From Rhodospirillaceae bacterium LM-1 (GTDB lineage: Bacteria > Pseudomonadota > Alphaproteobacteria > Rhodospirillales > WMHbin7): DNA of 64,000 bases. This document shows, in pieces, positions 1-10,282 of the stretch (its first letter is position 1; every line of letters begins with the position of its first letter). The notes beneath the pieces were generated by a model that had not been told where the DNA came from, did no database searches, and was given only the letters and a program-made list of their open reading frames with translations. The position numbers were made by a program, and so were the translations under genes. The stretch lies in assembly GCA_902725215.1 (NCBI GenBank), contig CACUVI010000012.1, positions 62,001 to 126,000 of the forward strand. Reading direction: 5' to 3'.

Positions 1-769
1 CCTTTCCGCCCTTCAGGCCCTTGGCATGCAATTGACGCAAAAAACCAATGCCGACGCCGCCGCCTAACAGAACCGCGACGCTTCTGGGCTGACTTGCCTT
101 GATGGCCTGAAACGACTTGTCGAAAACAAGTTCGCCAGCCGTCGTCTCAAACAGTTCCAAATCGGGCAGAAGGACGCGCATGGTTTCCGCCTGCCTTGCC
201 GCCCGCAAGACGTTTGCGGGGATCAGGGCTGCCGATGCGCCGCCCGGCGATTCGCTGGACAGGGCGCGGGCCAGGGTTTCCGCAAACACTTCGTCCGAGG
301 GAACCAGCGAGAAAAAACCCAGACGGCAATCCGCACCGGCCAGCGAGACGGGTCCGAAGGCAGGGCTGACGAACAAGGGGCCGCCATCTGTTTTGACTGC
401 TGCAGCAACCGCCAAAACGGTTTCTGGAGACGCGGGTCCGCTGATCAGATGCACATGCTCGCGCTCGATCATGCGCCCGACGGCCTTGACGGCGGCCTCC
501 GGCTGGCCCTGGTCGTCGATCAGGATCAAGTCCGTCTCGACCCCGCCAAGCCGTCCGCCCAGGCTTTTCAGTCCCAATTTGAAACCGTCCGCGAAATCCT
601 GGCCCCGATTGGCCGTGCCGCCGCTGAGCGAGGTTACGAAACCCAGCTTCAAGATTTCCGCAGCCTGGCCTGCCTGCGGGCAGAGGAATGCCTGGGCGGC
701 AAGCAACATGATGGCTGGCCGCGAAATGCGCTTTACATGGCGTAAGGAATAAAGGAAATAAGTCAGCAT
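1..769 (-). CDS. Periplasmic ligand-binding protein, Leu/Ile/Val type (partial, 3' end outside)
   Basis: The reading frame stays open from an ATG at 769 to the window edge, so the C-terminus is missing. Residues 1-36 look like a Sec signal peptide, with a basic start and a hydrophobic stretch ending GQA before AEILKLGFV. The mature part follows the type I periplasmic binding fold: KLGFVTSLSGGTANRGQDF, then LILIDDQGQPEAAVKAVGR and HLISGPASPETV, as in amino-acid (Peripla_BP_6) binding proteins of ABC importers. No permease or ATPase gene is visible, so the ligand is unknown. An AGGAAG lies directly against the ATG, which is too close for a normal ribosome site; an internal ATG at residue 21 is possible but would shorten the signal peptide. 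It diverges from mdh. The family is likely and the start is uncertain. Confidence 0.75.
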   Translation of the reverse strand, partial: MLTYFLYSLRHVKRISRPAIMLLAAQAFLCPQAGQAAEILKLGFVTSLSGGTANRGQDFADGFKLGLKSLGGRLGGVETDLILIDDQGQPEAAVKAVGRMIEREHVHLISGPASPETVLAVAAAVKTDGGPLFVSPAFGPVSLAGADCRLGFFSLVPSDEVFAETLARALSSESPGGASAALIPANVLRAARQAETMRVLLPDLELFETTAGELVFDKSFQAIKASQPRSVAVLLGGGVGIGFLRQLHAKGLKGGK

Positions 770-929
770 CTTCCTGATGTTGCATGGATAGGGTGGGGAT
801 GTCCATCCTGACCGCTTCCAGGCGCTTGCGTTGGGTAGGGAAACGAGGTAGTAAGACACCACCCATAAGTGGGGTGCCTTGCTTCATCAAGCACAGGCAT
901 TCTCTTCCATCCGAAACCCAGAGCTTTGA

Positions 930-1898
<969 letters not shown>

Positions 1899-1926
1899 GA
1901 TCAATAAGGGCAAGGAGACGTTTTAG

Positions 1927-3123
1927 ATGAATATCCATGAGTATCAGGCCAAGCAACTTTTGGCCAAGTACGGCGTGGCCGTGCTGCAAGGCGGCGTCGC
2001 CTATTCGGCCAAGGAAGCCGAGGATGTGGCGAAGTCGCTGCCGGGTCCGGTCTATGTCGTGAAAAGCCAGATCCATGCGGGCGGGCGCGGCAAGGGCAAG
2101 TTCAAGGGCAAGGAAAGCTCGGGCGGCGGCGTGCGTCTGGCCAAGTCGGTCGACGAGGTCAAGTCGCACGCCAACGAAATGCTGGGCGGCGTGCTGGTCA
2201 CCAAACAGACCGGCGCCACCGGCAAAGAGGTCAAGCGTCTTTACATCGAGGCCGGTTGCGACATCAAGCGCGAGCTGTATCTCGGCATGCTGATCGACCG
2301 CGCCACCTCAGAGGTCACCATCATGGCCTCGACCGAAGGCGGCATGGAGATCGAGGAAGTGGCGGCCCATACGCCTGAAAAAATCCTGAAGCAGGCCATC
2401 GATCCGGTGACCGGCGTACAGGGCTATCACTGCCGCAAGCTGGCCTTCGGGCTGGGGCTTGAGGGCAAGCAGGTGGGGGCTTTCACCAAGTTCGTCTCGG
2501 GCATGTACGAAGCCTTCCTGGGCCTCGACGCTTCGGTGGTGGAAATCAATCCGCTGGTCGTTACGGGGGCGGGCGAGGTGATCGCGCTCGACGCCAAGAT
2601 GAACTTCGACGACAACGCGCTTTATCGTCAGAAAGCGGTGGAAGAGATGCGCGACGAAAGCGAAGAGGATCCGGCCGAGTTGGAGGCTGCGCGCCATTCG
2701 CTCAACTACATCAAGCTGGACGGTTCCATCGGCTGCATGGTCAACGGCGCCGGTCTGGCGATGGCCACCATGGACATCATCAAGCTGTATGGCGGCGAGC
2801 CTGCCAACTTCCTGGACGTCGGCGGCGGCGCCACCAAGGAGCGCGTCACCACCGCCTTCAAGATCATCCTGTCCGACCCGAACGTCGAGGGCATTCTGGT
2901 CAACATCTTCGGCGGCATCATGCGTTGCGACGTCATCGCCGAAGGCGTCGTCGCGGCGGCCCGCGAAGTCAGCCTGAACGTGCCTTTGGTGGTGCGTCTG
3001 GAAGGCACCAACGTGGCGCTGGGCAAGAAGATCATGGCCGATTCCGGCCTGCCCATCGTTTCAGCCGACAATCTTGCCGACGCCGCCGAAAAGGTGGTCA
3101 AGGCCGTCAAGGAGGCTAAATAA
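1927..3123 (+). CDS. sucC: Succinate-CoA ligase (ADP-forming), beta subunit
   Basis: The beta subunit of succinyl-CoA synthetase binds nucleotide and succinate and, with SucD, makes ATP or GTP from succinyl-CoA. The 398-residue length is standard. It opens with the ATP-grasp signature [17 protein letters not shown]. Later come the glycine loop [11 protein letters not shown] and [15 protein letters not shown], which contacts the alpha subunit. A strong AAGGAGA lies 8 bp before the ATG. It is followed after one base by sucD, so the two subunits should be made together. Identification is secure. Confidence 0.97.
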   Translation: MNIHEYQAKQLLAKYGVAVLQGGVAYSAKEAEDVAKSLPGPVYVVKSQIHAGGRGKGKFKGKESSGGGVRLAKSVDEVKSHANEMLGGVLVTKQTGATGKEVKRLYIEAGCDIKRELYLGMLIDRATSEVTIMASTEGGMEIEEVAAHTPEKILKQAIDPVTGVQGYHCRKLAFGLGLEGKQVGAFTKFVSGMYEAFLGLDASVVEINPLVVTGAGEVIALDAKMNFDDNALYRQKAVEEMRDESEEDPAELEAARHSLNYIKLDGSIGCMVNGAGLAMATMDIIKLYGGEPANFLDVGGGATKERVTTAFKIILSDPNVEGILVNIFGGIMRCDVIAEGVVAAAREVSLNVPLVVRLEGTNVALGKKIMADSGLPIVSADNLADAAEKVVKAVKEAK

Positions 3124-3124
3124 G

Positions 3125-4000
3125 ATGGCCGTTCTCGTTAATGCACAGACCAAGGTGATCTGCCAGGGCTTTACCGGCGCGCAGGGCACCTTCCATTCCG
3201 AACAGGCCATCGCCTATGGCACCAAGATGGTTGGCGGCGTCACGCCCGGCAAGGGCGGCACCAAGCATCTTGACCTGCCGGTCTTCAACACGGTGGCAGA
3301 CGCCGTGGCCGCCACCGGCGCCACTGCTTCCGCGATCTATGTTCCGCCGCCCTTCGCAGCCGACGCCATCTTGGAAGCCATGGATGCCGGAATCGAACTG
3401 GCCGTCTGCATCACCGAAGGCATTCCCGTGCTGGACATGGTGCGGGTGAAAAGGGCGCTGGCCGGATCGAAGACCCGCCTGATCGGACCCAACTGTCCGG
3501 GCATTATCACGCCGGGCGCTTGCAAGATCGGCATCATGCCGGGCCATATCCATCAGAAGGGGACGGTCGGCATCGTGTCGCGTTCGGGCACCCTGACCTA
3601 TGAAGCGGTGGCGCAAACCACCGCCGCCGGTTTGGGCCAGACCACCTGCATCGGCATCGGCGGCGATCCGGTCAACGGCACCAACTTCATCGACTGTCTG
3701 GACCTGTTCCTGAGCGACCCCGAAACGCAATCGATCATCATGATCGGCGAAATCGGCGGTTCGGCTGAAGAAGAGGCCGCCGACTTCCTGAAGCGTTCCA
3801 AGATCAAGAAGCCTGTCGTCGGCTTCATCGCGGGCGTGACCGCTCCTCCGGGGCGGCGCATGGGCCATGCAGGCGCCATCATTTCGGGCGGCAAGGGCAC
3901 GGCTGGCGACAAGATGGAAGCCATGCGTTCGGCGGGCATTGCCGTGGCGGAAAGCCCGGCGGCGCTGGGCAGCACCATGGTCAAGCTCTTGAAAGGTTGA
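3125..4000 (+). CDS. sucD: Succinate-CoA ligase, alpha subunit
   Basis: The alpha subunit of succinyl-CoA synthetase binds CoA and carries the phosphohistidine. The start is the ATG at 3125, giving [18 protein letters not shown] and 291 residues; an in-frame ATG inside sucC would add an unrelated leader and was not used. The Rossmann CoA-binding region has [15 protein letters not shown], and the active-site His is in [17 protein letters not shown] near residue 246. The gene starts one base after the sucC stop codon. A strong hairpin follows it before sucA. Identification is secure. Confidence 0.96.
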   Translation: MAVLVNAQTKVICQGFTGAQGTFHSEQAIAYGTKMVGGVTPGKGGTKHLDLPVFNTVADAVAATGATASAIYVPPPFAADAILEAMDAGIELAVCITEGIPVLDMVRVKRALAGSKTRLIGPNCPGIITPGACKIGIMPGHIHQKGTVGIVSRSGTLTYEAVAQTTAAGLGQTTCIGIGGDPVNGTNFIDCLDLFLSDPETQSIIMIGEIGGSAEEEAADFLKRSKIKKPVVGFIAGVTAPPGRRMGHAGAIISGGKGTAGDKMEAMRSAGIAVAESPAALGSTMVKLLKG

Positions 4001-4023
4001 GCAGGAATACCCATTAAACCGGT

Positions 4024-4050
4024 GTGGGGAGGCGGGAGAAGCCTCCCCAC
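4024..4050 (+). promoter_or_regulatory. Perfect hairpin between sucD and sucA
   Basis: A 10-bp perfect inverted repeat, GTGGGGAGGC (4024-4033) and GCCTCCCCAC (4041-4050), encloses a 7-base loop. No T-run follows, so it is not a typical intrinsic terminator. In the middle of the suc operon it could stabilise the upstream sucCD message, act as a processing site or partly attenuate transcription; the role is inferred. It lies 24 bp after the sucD stop and 41 bp before the proposed sucA start. Confidence 0.7.
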
Positions 4051-4090
4051 GACCGGCAATAACAAAATCAAATTCGGAGAGCACCAGCAC

Positions 4091-7021
4091 TTGGACCCAA
4101 CCGCCCTATACGGCGCCAACGCCGTGTTTCTGTCCCAGATGCAATCGCGCTGGGCCGAGAATCCCGCCTCTGTCGATCCGGGCTGGGCTTCGTTTTTCCA
4201 AGAGCTGGCCGACAGCGCTCCCAATGTGCTGAAAGATTTGCAAGGCGCCAGTTGGCATCCTTCGGACGCCAAGGTGATCGGCAGCCTTGATCCCGACGCC
4301 AAGCCGACGCCGCCCGCCAAGGGCAAGGACGCCAAGGCGGGGGGCATTGCGCCCGAGCAAGTGCGCGCCGCCACGCTGGATTCCATCCGCGCCCTCATGC
4401 TGATCCGCAGTTTTCGCGTGCGCGGCCATTTGCTGGCCGATCTCGATCCCTTGCAGTTGGAAGAACCGGCGGCGCATCCCGAGCTTGATTGGCGCACCTA
4501 CGGCTTTACCGAGGCCGATCTCGACCGCCCGATCTTTCTCGATTACGTGCTGGGCTTGGAAACGGCCACGCTGCGCCAGATCGCCCAGGTCTTGAAGGAG
4601 ACCTATGCCGGTTCGATCGGCGTCGAATTCATGCATATCCAGGACCCGGATCAAAAGGCCTGGATTCAGAAGCGCATCGAAAACGTCGGCAACCGCACGG
4701 AATTCACCGACAAAGGCAAACAAGCGATCCTGGAGCGCTTGACCGAAGCCGAGGGCTTCGAGAAGTTCCTGCAGGTGAAATATACCGGCACCAAGCGTTT
4801 CGGCCTGGAAGGCGGCGAGACGGTCATTCCCGCCATCGAACAGATCATCAAGCGCGGCAGCCAGATGGGCCTTAGGGAAATCATCTTCGGCATGGCGCAT
4901 CGCGGCCGCTTGAACGTGCTGGCCAACATTCTGCACAAGCCCTACCGCGCCATCTTCTCGGAATTCCAGGGCAATCCGTCGCACACCGAGAATGTGCAAG
5001 GTTCCGGCGACGTCAAATATCATCTTGGCACCTCGGCCGACCGCGAATTCGACGGGCAGACCGTGCATCTGTCGCTGACGCCCAATCCCTCGCATCTGGA
5101 AATCGTCGATCCGGTTGTGCTGGGCAAGGTCAGGGCCAAGCAGGATCAGCGTGGCGACGTCGAGCGCAGCCAGGTGATGGCCGTGCTTATGCATGGCGAC
5201 GCCGCCTTCGCGGGCCAGGGCGTGGTGGCGGAATGTTTCGCGCTGTCGCAACTGACCGGCTACATGACGGGCGGCACCATCCATATCGTCATCAACAACC
5301 AGATCGGCTTTACCACCAGCCCGCGCTTCTCGCGCTCAAGCCCTTATTGCACCGATGTCGCCAAGATGGTGCAGGCCCCCATCCTCCATGTGAACGCCGA
5401 CGATCCCGAGGCGGTGGTGCATGTGGCCAGAATCGCCACCGAATTTCGCCAGACCTTCAAGGCCGACGTGGTGCTGGACATGGTCTGCTACCGCCGCCAG
5501 GGCCATAACGAGGCCGACGAACCGGCCTTCACTCAGCCGCAGATGTACAAGAAAATCGCGGCCCACCCGACGACGCGCACCATCTATGCCGCGAAACTGG
5601 CCAGCCAGGGCGTGCTGGATCAGGCGGGCGGCAAGGCCATGTACGACAAGTTCCTGTCCATGCTGGAGGCGGAATATCAGGCGGCGCAGAGTTTCAAAAC
5701 CAACAAGGACGATTGGCTGGAAGGCAAGTGGCAGGGCCTAGCCCAGTTGAGCGAGGAAGAGGAATTCCGCGACGAGCCGACCGCCGTCTCGCTTGAGCGT
5801 TTGAAGGAAGTGGGCGCCAAACTATGCGTGGTGCCCCAGGGTTTCGACGCCAACAAGAAAATCCTGCGCCAGCTTGAAGCCAAGAAACAGGCGGTTGAAT
5901 CGGGCCAAGGCATCGATTGGTCGACCGGCGAGGCGCTGGCCTTCGGCACGCTGATGATGGAAAAGACGCCGGTGCGTCTGTCCGGGCAAGATTGCGGGCG
6001 CGGCACCTTTTCGCAGCGCCATGCCGTGCTGACCGATCAGACGACCGAAAAGCGCTTTGCGCCCTTGTCGAATCTGTCGCCCGATCAGGCCCGTTTCGAA
6101 GTGATCGACTCGCCGCTTTCCGAAGCCAGCGTGCTGGGCTTCGATTACGGCTATTCGACCACCGAGCCGCATGCGTTGGTTTTGTGGGAAGCCCAGTTCG
6201 GCGATTTCGCCAACGGCGCCCAGGTGGTGGTCGATCAGTTCATTTCATCGGGCGAAAGCAAGTGGCTGCGCATGTCGGGTTTGGTCATGCTGCTGCCGCA
6301 CGGCATGGAAGGCCAGGGGCCGGAACATTCCTCGGCCCGGATGGAACGCTATCTGCAAATGTGCGCCGAGGATAATATCCAGGTGCTGAATTGCACCACG
6401 CCCGCCAATTTCTTCCATGCGCTGCGCCGCCAGGTGCGGCGCAATTTCAGGAAGCCCCTGATCGTCATGACGCCCAAGTCGCTGTTGCGGCACAAGGCCT
6501 GCGTCAGCCCGCTGGCCGATTTCGGACCCGGCTCGCGCTTCTGGCGGTTGCTGGCCGAGAAGGAGGAGTTGGTTGCCGACAAGTCGGTCAAGCGCGTGGT
6601 GCTGTGTTCGGGCAAGGTCTATTACGATCTGGCCGAGGAACGCGCCAAGCGCGGCCTTAAGGATGTCGCCATCCTGCGCGTCGAGCAGCTTTATCCCTGG
6701 CCCAAGGACCATCTGTTGAAGGAACTGGCGCGCTATTCCAACGCCAGGGTCATTTGGTGCCAGGAAGAGGCGGCCAATATGGGAGCCTGGATGTTCGTGC
6801 TGCCCCGCTTGCAATTCGCGCTCGATGAAGTGGGCCACAAACATCGTCACGCCTATTACGCCGGGCGTAAGGCGTCGGCCTCGCCCGCCACCGGCTGGCA
6901 TCGCCAACATGTGCAGGAACAGGCTGAGTTGGTCGATCAGGCCCTGGCTTGGAGCTTTGACAGTTTGACGCAGCCTTTTAGGCGCGCCACCCCCTTATCA
7001 CGCATCACCGTCAAGAGGTAG
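4091..7021 (+). CDS. sucA: 2-oxoglutarate dehydrogenase E1 component
   Basis: Thiamine diphosphate-dependent decarboxylase that feeds succinyl groups to the lipoyl arm of SucB. I place the start at a TTG at 4091, giving MDPTALYGANAVFLSQMQSRW and 976 residues, normal for E1o, with GGAGAG about 10 bp upstream. A GTG at 4022 would put the first codons inside a strong hairpin and add a leader without family likeness. The cofactor region includes FGMAHRGRLNVLANILHKP, HGDAAFAGQGVVAECFALS and IVINNQIGFTTSPR. The C-terminal part holds EGQGPEHSSARMER. It is followed three bases later by sucB. The enzyme is certain; the TTG start is likely. Confidence 0.95.
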   Translation: MDPTALYGANAVFLSQMQSRWAENPASVDPGWASFFQELADSAPNVLKDLQGASWHPSDAKVIGSLDPDAKPTPPAKGKDAKAGGIAPEQVRAATLDSIRALMLIRSFRVRGHLLADLDPLQLEEPAAHPELDWRTYGFTEADLDRPIFLDYVLGLETATLRQIAQVLKETYAGSIGVEFMHIQDPDQKAWIQKRIENVGNRTEFTDKGKQAILERLTEAEGFEKFLQVKYTGTKRFGLEGGETVIPAIEQIIKRGSQMGLREIIFGMAHRGRLNVLANILHKPYRAIFSEFQGNPSHTENVQGSGDVKYHLGTSADREFDGQTVHLSLTPNPSHLEIVDPVVLGKVRAKQDQRGDVERSQVMAVLMHGDAAFAGQGVVAECFALSQLTGYMTGGTIHIVINNQIGFTTSPRFSRSSPYCTDVAKMVQAPILHVNADDPEAVVHVARIATEFRQTFKADVVLDMVCYRRQGHNEADEPAFTQPQMYKKIAAHPTTRTIYAAKLASQGVLDQAGGKAMYDKFLSMLEAEYQAAQSFKTNKDDWLEGKWQGLAQLSEEEEFRDEPTAVSLERLKEVGAKLCVVPQGFDANKKILRQLEAKKQAVESGQGIDWSTGEALAFGTLMMEKTPVRLSGQDCGRGTFSQRHAVLTDQTTEKRFAPLSNLSPDQARFEVIDSPLSEASVLGFDYGYSTTEPHALVLWEAQFGDFANGAQVVVDQFISSGESKWLRMSGLVMLLPHGMEGQGPEHSSARMERYLQMCAEDNIQVLNCTTPANFFHALRRQVRRNFRKPLIVMTPKSLLRHKACVSPLADFGPGSRFWRLLAEKEELVADKSVKRVVLCSGKVYYDLAEERAKRGLKDVAILRVEQLYPWPKDHLLKELARYSNARVIWCQEEAANMGAWMFVLPRLQFALDEVGHKHRHAYYAGRKASASPATGWHRQHVQEQAELVDQALAWSFDSLTQPFRRATPLSRITVKR

Positions 7022-7024
7022 AGC

Positions 7025-8221
7025 ATGGCCAGTCCCATTACCGTTCCGGCGCTTGGCGAATCGGTTACCGAAGCCACGGTGGCCAAATGGTTCAAGGCGG
7101 TTGGCGAGGCCGTGGCCTCGGGCGAGCCGCTGGTCGAATTGGAAACCGACAAGGTCACGGTCGAGGTGCCCGCTCCGGCCTCGGGCGTTCTGGCGGCTAT
7201 CGACGCCCCGGCGGGGTCCAATGTCGGCGTCGGCGCGCTTCTGGGCAGCGTGGACGCCAAGGCGGGGGCGCAGCCCGCTCCCAAGCCTGCCGTAGCCGCA
7301 GCACCCGCATCAGCGCCCGCCGTCCAGGCCGAAGCCGCCCCTTTGATGCCCGCCGCCAAGCGCATGGTGGAAGAACACAAGCTGGACGCATCGGCGATTT
7401 CAGGTACCGGCAAGGATGGCCGGGTGACCAAGGAAGACGTGGTCAATCACCTCGAGAAGAAGCCAGCGCCCGCCGCCGCCCCGCCGCCCGTTGCCGCTCC
7501 GGCGGCTCCCCGCGCCCCCCAGGCCAACGAAGAACGCGTGCGCATGACGCGGCTTAGAAAACGCATTGCCGAACGGCTGAAGGAAGCCCAGAACACGGCG
7601 GCCATGCTGACCACCTTCAACGAGGTGGACATGACGGCCCTGCTGGCCCTGCGCAACCAGTACAAAGACGGTTTCGAAAAGAAGCATGGCGTGCGCATGG
7701 GCTTCATGAGTTTCTTCGTCAAGGCCGCCATCGTGGGCCTGAAGGAATTCCCCGCCGTCAATGGCGAGATCGACGGCGACGAGTTGGTCTACAAAAACCA
7801 TTACGACATCGGCGTCGCCGTCGGCACGCCCCAGGGCTTGGTGGTGCCGGTGGTGCGCAATGCCGACCAACTGTCCTTCTCTCAGGTCGAGAAGACCATC
7901 GGCGATTTGGGTAGAAAGGCGCGCGACGGCAAGCTGGGCCTGGACGACCTGACGGGCGGCACCTTCACCATTTCGAATGGCGGCGTTTACGGCTCGCTGA
8001 TGAGCACCCCCATTTTGAACCCGCCCCAGTCGGGCATATTAGGGATGCATAAAGTTCAGGAGCGCCCGATGGTGGTGAATGGGCAGATCGTGGCCCGTCC
8101 GATGATGTATCTGGCCCTTTCCTACGATCACCGGATCATCGATGGGCGGGAAGCCGTCTCCTTCCTGGTCCGGGTCAAGGAGTGCATTGAAGACCCCCAG
8201 CGGATTCTTCTTGATATCTAA
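7025..8221 (+). CDS. sucB: Dihydrolipoamide succinyltransferase (E2 of 2-oxoglutarate dehydrogenase)
   Basis: The core E2 of the 2-oxoglutarate dehydrogenase complex passes the succinyl group from lipoate to CoA. The 398 residues split into an N-terminal lipoyl domain with the lipoylated Lys43 in [12 protein letters not shown], an Ala/Pro linker, a peripheral subunit-binding domain around residues 108-140 ([17 protein letters not shown]), a second linker and a catalytic domain. The active-site motif [13 protein letters not shown] is near the C-terminus. There is one lipoyl domain, as usual for E2o. It starts three bases after the sucA stop. The matching lpdA gene follows after two small lipoprotein genes. 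Identification is secure. Confidence 0.97.
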   Translation: MASPITVPALGESVTEATVAKWFKAVGEAVASGEPLVELETDKVTVEVPAPASGVLAAIDAPAGSNVGVGALLGSVDAKAGAQPAPKPAVAAAPASAPAVQAEAAPLMPAAKRMVEEHKLDASAISGTGKDGRVTKEDVVNHLEKKPAPAAAPPPVAAPAAPRAPQANEERVRMTRLRKRIAERLKEAQNTAAMLTTFNEVDMTALLALRNQYKDGFEKKHGVRMGFMSFFVKAAIVGLKEFPAVNGEIDGDELVYKNHYDIGVAVGTPQGLVVPVVRNADQLSFSQVEKTIGDLGRKARDGKLGLDDLTGGTFTISNGGVYGSLMSTPILNPPQSGILGMHKVQERPMVVNGQIVARPMMYLALSYDHRIIDGREAVSFLVRVKECIEDPQRILLDI

Positions 8222-8275
8222 CTCTTTTCCGGTTTCCCTAAACGTCAGCTTCGCGTGTCAGAAAGGGAGAAGGAA

Positions 8276-8413
8276 ATGCTGCGCAAAGTCACTACCGTCG
8301 TTCTGGTCTGCCTGGGTCTGTCGGCCTGCTATCTGGGAGATAGCGGCACCAAGCTGATGCAGGATCTGAAGGACATGAACGACAAAGCCATACAGGAATC
8401 CAGCAAGAAGTAA
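8276..8413 (+). CDS. Very small lipoprotein (45 aa)
   Basis: A 45-codon gene begins at an ATG preceded by GGGAGAAGGAA. It encodes a lipoprotein signal peptide, MLRKVTTVVLVCLGLSAC, with a good lipobox (LSAC) at Cys18, and a mature part of only 28 residues that is charged and probably helical. After export it would be lipidated on the Cys and membrane-anchored. Its product resembles the next protein only in the leader region. It sits between sucB and a second lipoprotein gene, inside an operon otherwise coding for 2-oxoglutarate dehydrogenase. Function is unknown. The lipobox, ribosome site and position support a real gene. Confidence 0.7.
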   Translation: MLRKVTTVVLVCLGLSACYLGDSGTKLMQDLKDMNDKAIQESSKK

Positions 8414-8448
8414 GCACCAGCGTTTCTACGAAACAAAAGGGAGGGAGT

Positions 8449-8835
8449 ATGATGTTCAAGAAAATTTCCACGGTAGCGTTGATCTGCTTTGGCCTAGCCG
8501 CTTGCGGCGGCGAGGCGATGGACAAGTTCGTGGCCGACAATGCCGCCAAGGACAAGGCTCCGGCCGCCGCCGCCGCTCCGGCTCCGGCCAAGGCCGCGGC
8601 CCCGGCGCCGACCAAGTGCGAGGCGGATCTGAAGAAGCTGGATGGCGCCATTCTGGGGGCTTACACCAAGCTCACCCCCGCCCAGTTCGACAAGGCTGGC
8701 CAGTTGCGCGACCAACTGGCGACCGCCTGCACGTCCAAGGCCAGCGACGCTCAGGTCGATGCCCTGGTCGCCGAGGCCAACAAGGTGCTGACCGCTCCTC
8801 CGGCTCCGGCCAAGAAGGCGCCCGTCAAGAAGTAA
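8449..8835 (+). CDS. Small Ala/Pro-rich lipoprotein (128 aa)
   Basis: The protein starts with [19 protein letters not shown], a lipoprotein signal peptide with lipobox LAAC at Cys19. Then come a short stretch, an Ala/Pro/Lys linker (residues about 37-55), a compact helical domain around [20 protein letters not shown] with two Cys residues (about 56 and 90) that could form a disulfide in the periplasm, and a Pro/Lys-rich end. Two adjacent ATGs (8449, 8452) could each start it; GGGAGGGAG lies upstream. It lies 35 bp after the first lipoprotein gene and 10 bp before lpdA, so it should be co-transcribed with the suc genes. The family is not recognised. Confidence 0.75.
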   Translation: MMFKKISTVALICFGLAACGGEAMDKFVADNAAKDKAPAAAAAPAPAKAAAPAPTKCEADLKKLDGAILGAYTKLTPAQFDKAGQLRDQLATACTSKASDAQVDALVAEANKVLTAPPAPAKKAPVKK

Positions 8836-8845
8836 AGGACTATTC

Positions 8846-10252
8846 GTGAGCCAAGAATTCGATCTGGTTGTCATCGGCGGTGGGCCTGGCGGTTATGTGG
8901 CCGCCATCCGCGCCGCCCAATTGGGTCTGAAGGCGGCTTGCGTTGAGAAGCGAGGAACCTTGGGAGGGACATGCCTGAATGTGGGCTGCATCCCTTCCAA
9001 GGCCCTGCTGACCTCGTCGCACCATTTCGAGGCGGCGGGGCACGAATTTGCCCGTCATGGCGTAAAGCTGGGTGGAATCGAACTCGATCTTCCCGCCATG
9101 ATGTCCCACAAGGACAAGGTGGTGGCCGACAACACCAAGGGTATCGAGTTCCTTTTCAAGAAAAACAAGGTGACCTATTTCGTCGGCTCGGGACACATTG
9201 CCGCTCCGGGGCAGGTTGACGTTTCGTTGAATGCGGGCGGCGACGAGAAACTGTCGGCCAAGGCCATTCTGATCGCCACCGGGTCGGACGTGATGCGTCT
9301 GCCTGGCATCGAGATCGACGAGAAAAAGATCGTTTCATCCACCGGTGCGCTGGCGCTGTCCAAGGTGCCCAAATCGATGGCCGTGATCGGAGCGGGCGTC
9401 ATCGGGCTGGAATTGGGATCGGTATGGCGCCGGTTGGGCGCTGACGTCACCGTGATCGAATATCTCGACCGCATTTTGCCGCCGTTCGACGGCGAGGTGG
9501 CCAAGCATGCGCAGCGCATCCTGGCCAAGCAGGGCATGAATTTCAAATTGTCGCGCAAGGTGGTGGCCGCCAAGTCGGGCAAGTCCGGCGTGACTTTGTC
9601 AACCGAAGCAGCGGCGGGCGGCTCGCCCGAAGATGTCCAAGCCGAATGCGTGCTGGTGGCCGTGGGCCGCAAGCCCTATGCCGATGCGTTGGGGCTGGAA
9701 AGCGCGGGCGTCGAATTGACGCCCAAGGGCTTCGTGAAAGTGGACGGGCATTTCCAAACCAATGTGCCGGGCATTTACGCCATCGGCGACGTGATCGGCG
9801 GCGCCATGCTGGCTCACAAGGCCGAAGACGAGGGCATGGCGGTGGCCGAGCTTTTGGCGGGCAAGCCAGGGCATGTCAATTACGACGCCATTCCCAGCGT
9901 GGTCTATACTTGGCCGGAAATCGCCTGCGTGGGCCGCAACGAAGAGGAATTGAAGGCGGCTGGCGTCGCCTACAAAGCCGGCAAATTCCCTTTCACCGCT
10001 AACGGTCGGGCGCGCGCCATGGGCGAAAGCGAGGGCTTCGTGAAGGTTCTGGCCGATGCCAGAACCGATCGCGTGCTGGGCGTTCACATCATCGGCCCCA
10101 ATGCGGGCGACCTGATCGCCGAAGCCGTGTTGGCCATGGAATTCTCTGCCTCGGCGGAAGACATCGCCCGCACCTGCCATGCCCATCCCGCCTTGGGCGA
10201 GGCGCTGAAGGAAGCGGCGCTCGCCGCCGATGGTCGGGCCATTCACATTTAG
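8846..10252 (+). CDS. lpdA: Dihydrolipoamide dehydrogenase (E3)
   Basis: The FAD enzyme reoxidises dihydrolipoamide on SucB with NAD. The 468-residue protein begins at a GTG ([20 protein letters not shown]), with the FAD-binding GGGPGG at residues 11-16. The redox disulfide is Cys43/Cys48 in [16 protein letters not shown]. The NAD-binding [12 protein letters not shown] is in the middle, and the C-terminal active-site His-Glu pair is in [14 protein letters not shown]. Its position at the end of the suc operon makes 2-oxoglutarate dehydrogenase its main partner, although E3 may also serve other complexes. Identification is secure. Confidence 0.96.
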   Translation: MSQEFDLVVIGGGPGGYVAAIRAAQLGLKAACVEKRGTLGGTCLNVGCIPSKALLTSSHHFEAAGHEFARHGVKLGGIELDLPAMMSHKDKVVADNTKGIEFLFKKNKVTYFVGSGHIAAPGQVDVSLNAGGDEKLSAKAILIATGSDVMRLPGIEIDEKKIVSSTGALALSKVPKSMAVIGAGVIGLELGSVWRRLGADVTVIEYLDRILPPFDGEVAKHAQRILAKQGMNFKLSRKVVAAKSGKSGVTLSTEAAAGGSPEDVQAECVLVAVGRKPYADALGLESAGVELTPKGFVKVDGHFQTNVPGIYAIGDVIGGAMLAHKAEDEGMAVAELLAGKPGHVNYDAIPSVVYTWPEIACVGRNEEELKAAGVAYKAGKFPFTANGRARAMGESEGFVKVLADARTDRVLGVHIIGPNAGDLIAEAVLAMEFSASAEDIARTCHAHPALGEALKEAALAADGRAIHI

Positions 10253-10282
10253 AGCGCCCTTCGCCCTTTGAGGGCAGACAAC

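Noticed and set aside
857-876. Inverted repeat CACCACCC...GTGGGGTG upstream of mdh
   Set aside because: Only 6 of 8 pairs match and no promoter boxes frame it, so it is too weak to call.
4022-4090. GTG at 4022 as start of sucA
   Set aside because: It lies in the stem of a strong hairpin and adds 23 residues unlike E1o; TTG at 4091 with GGAGAG upstream fits the family start.
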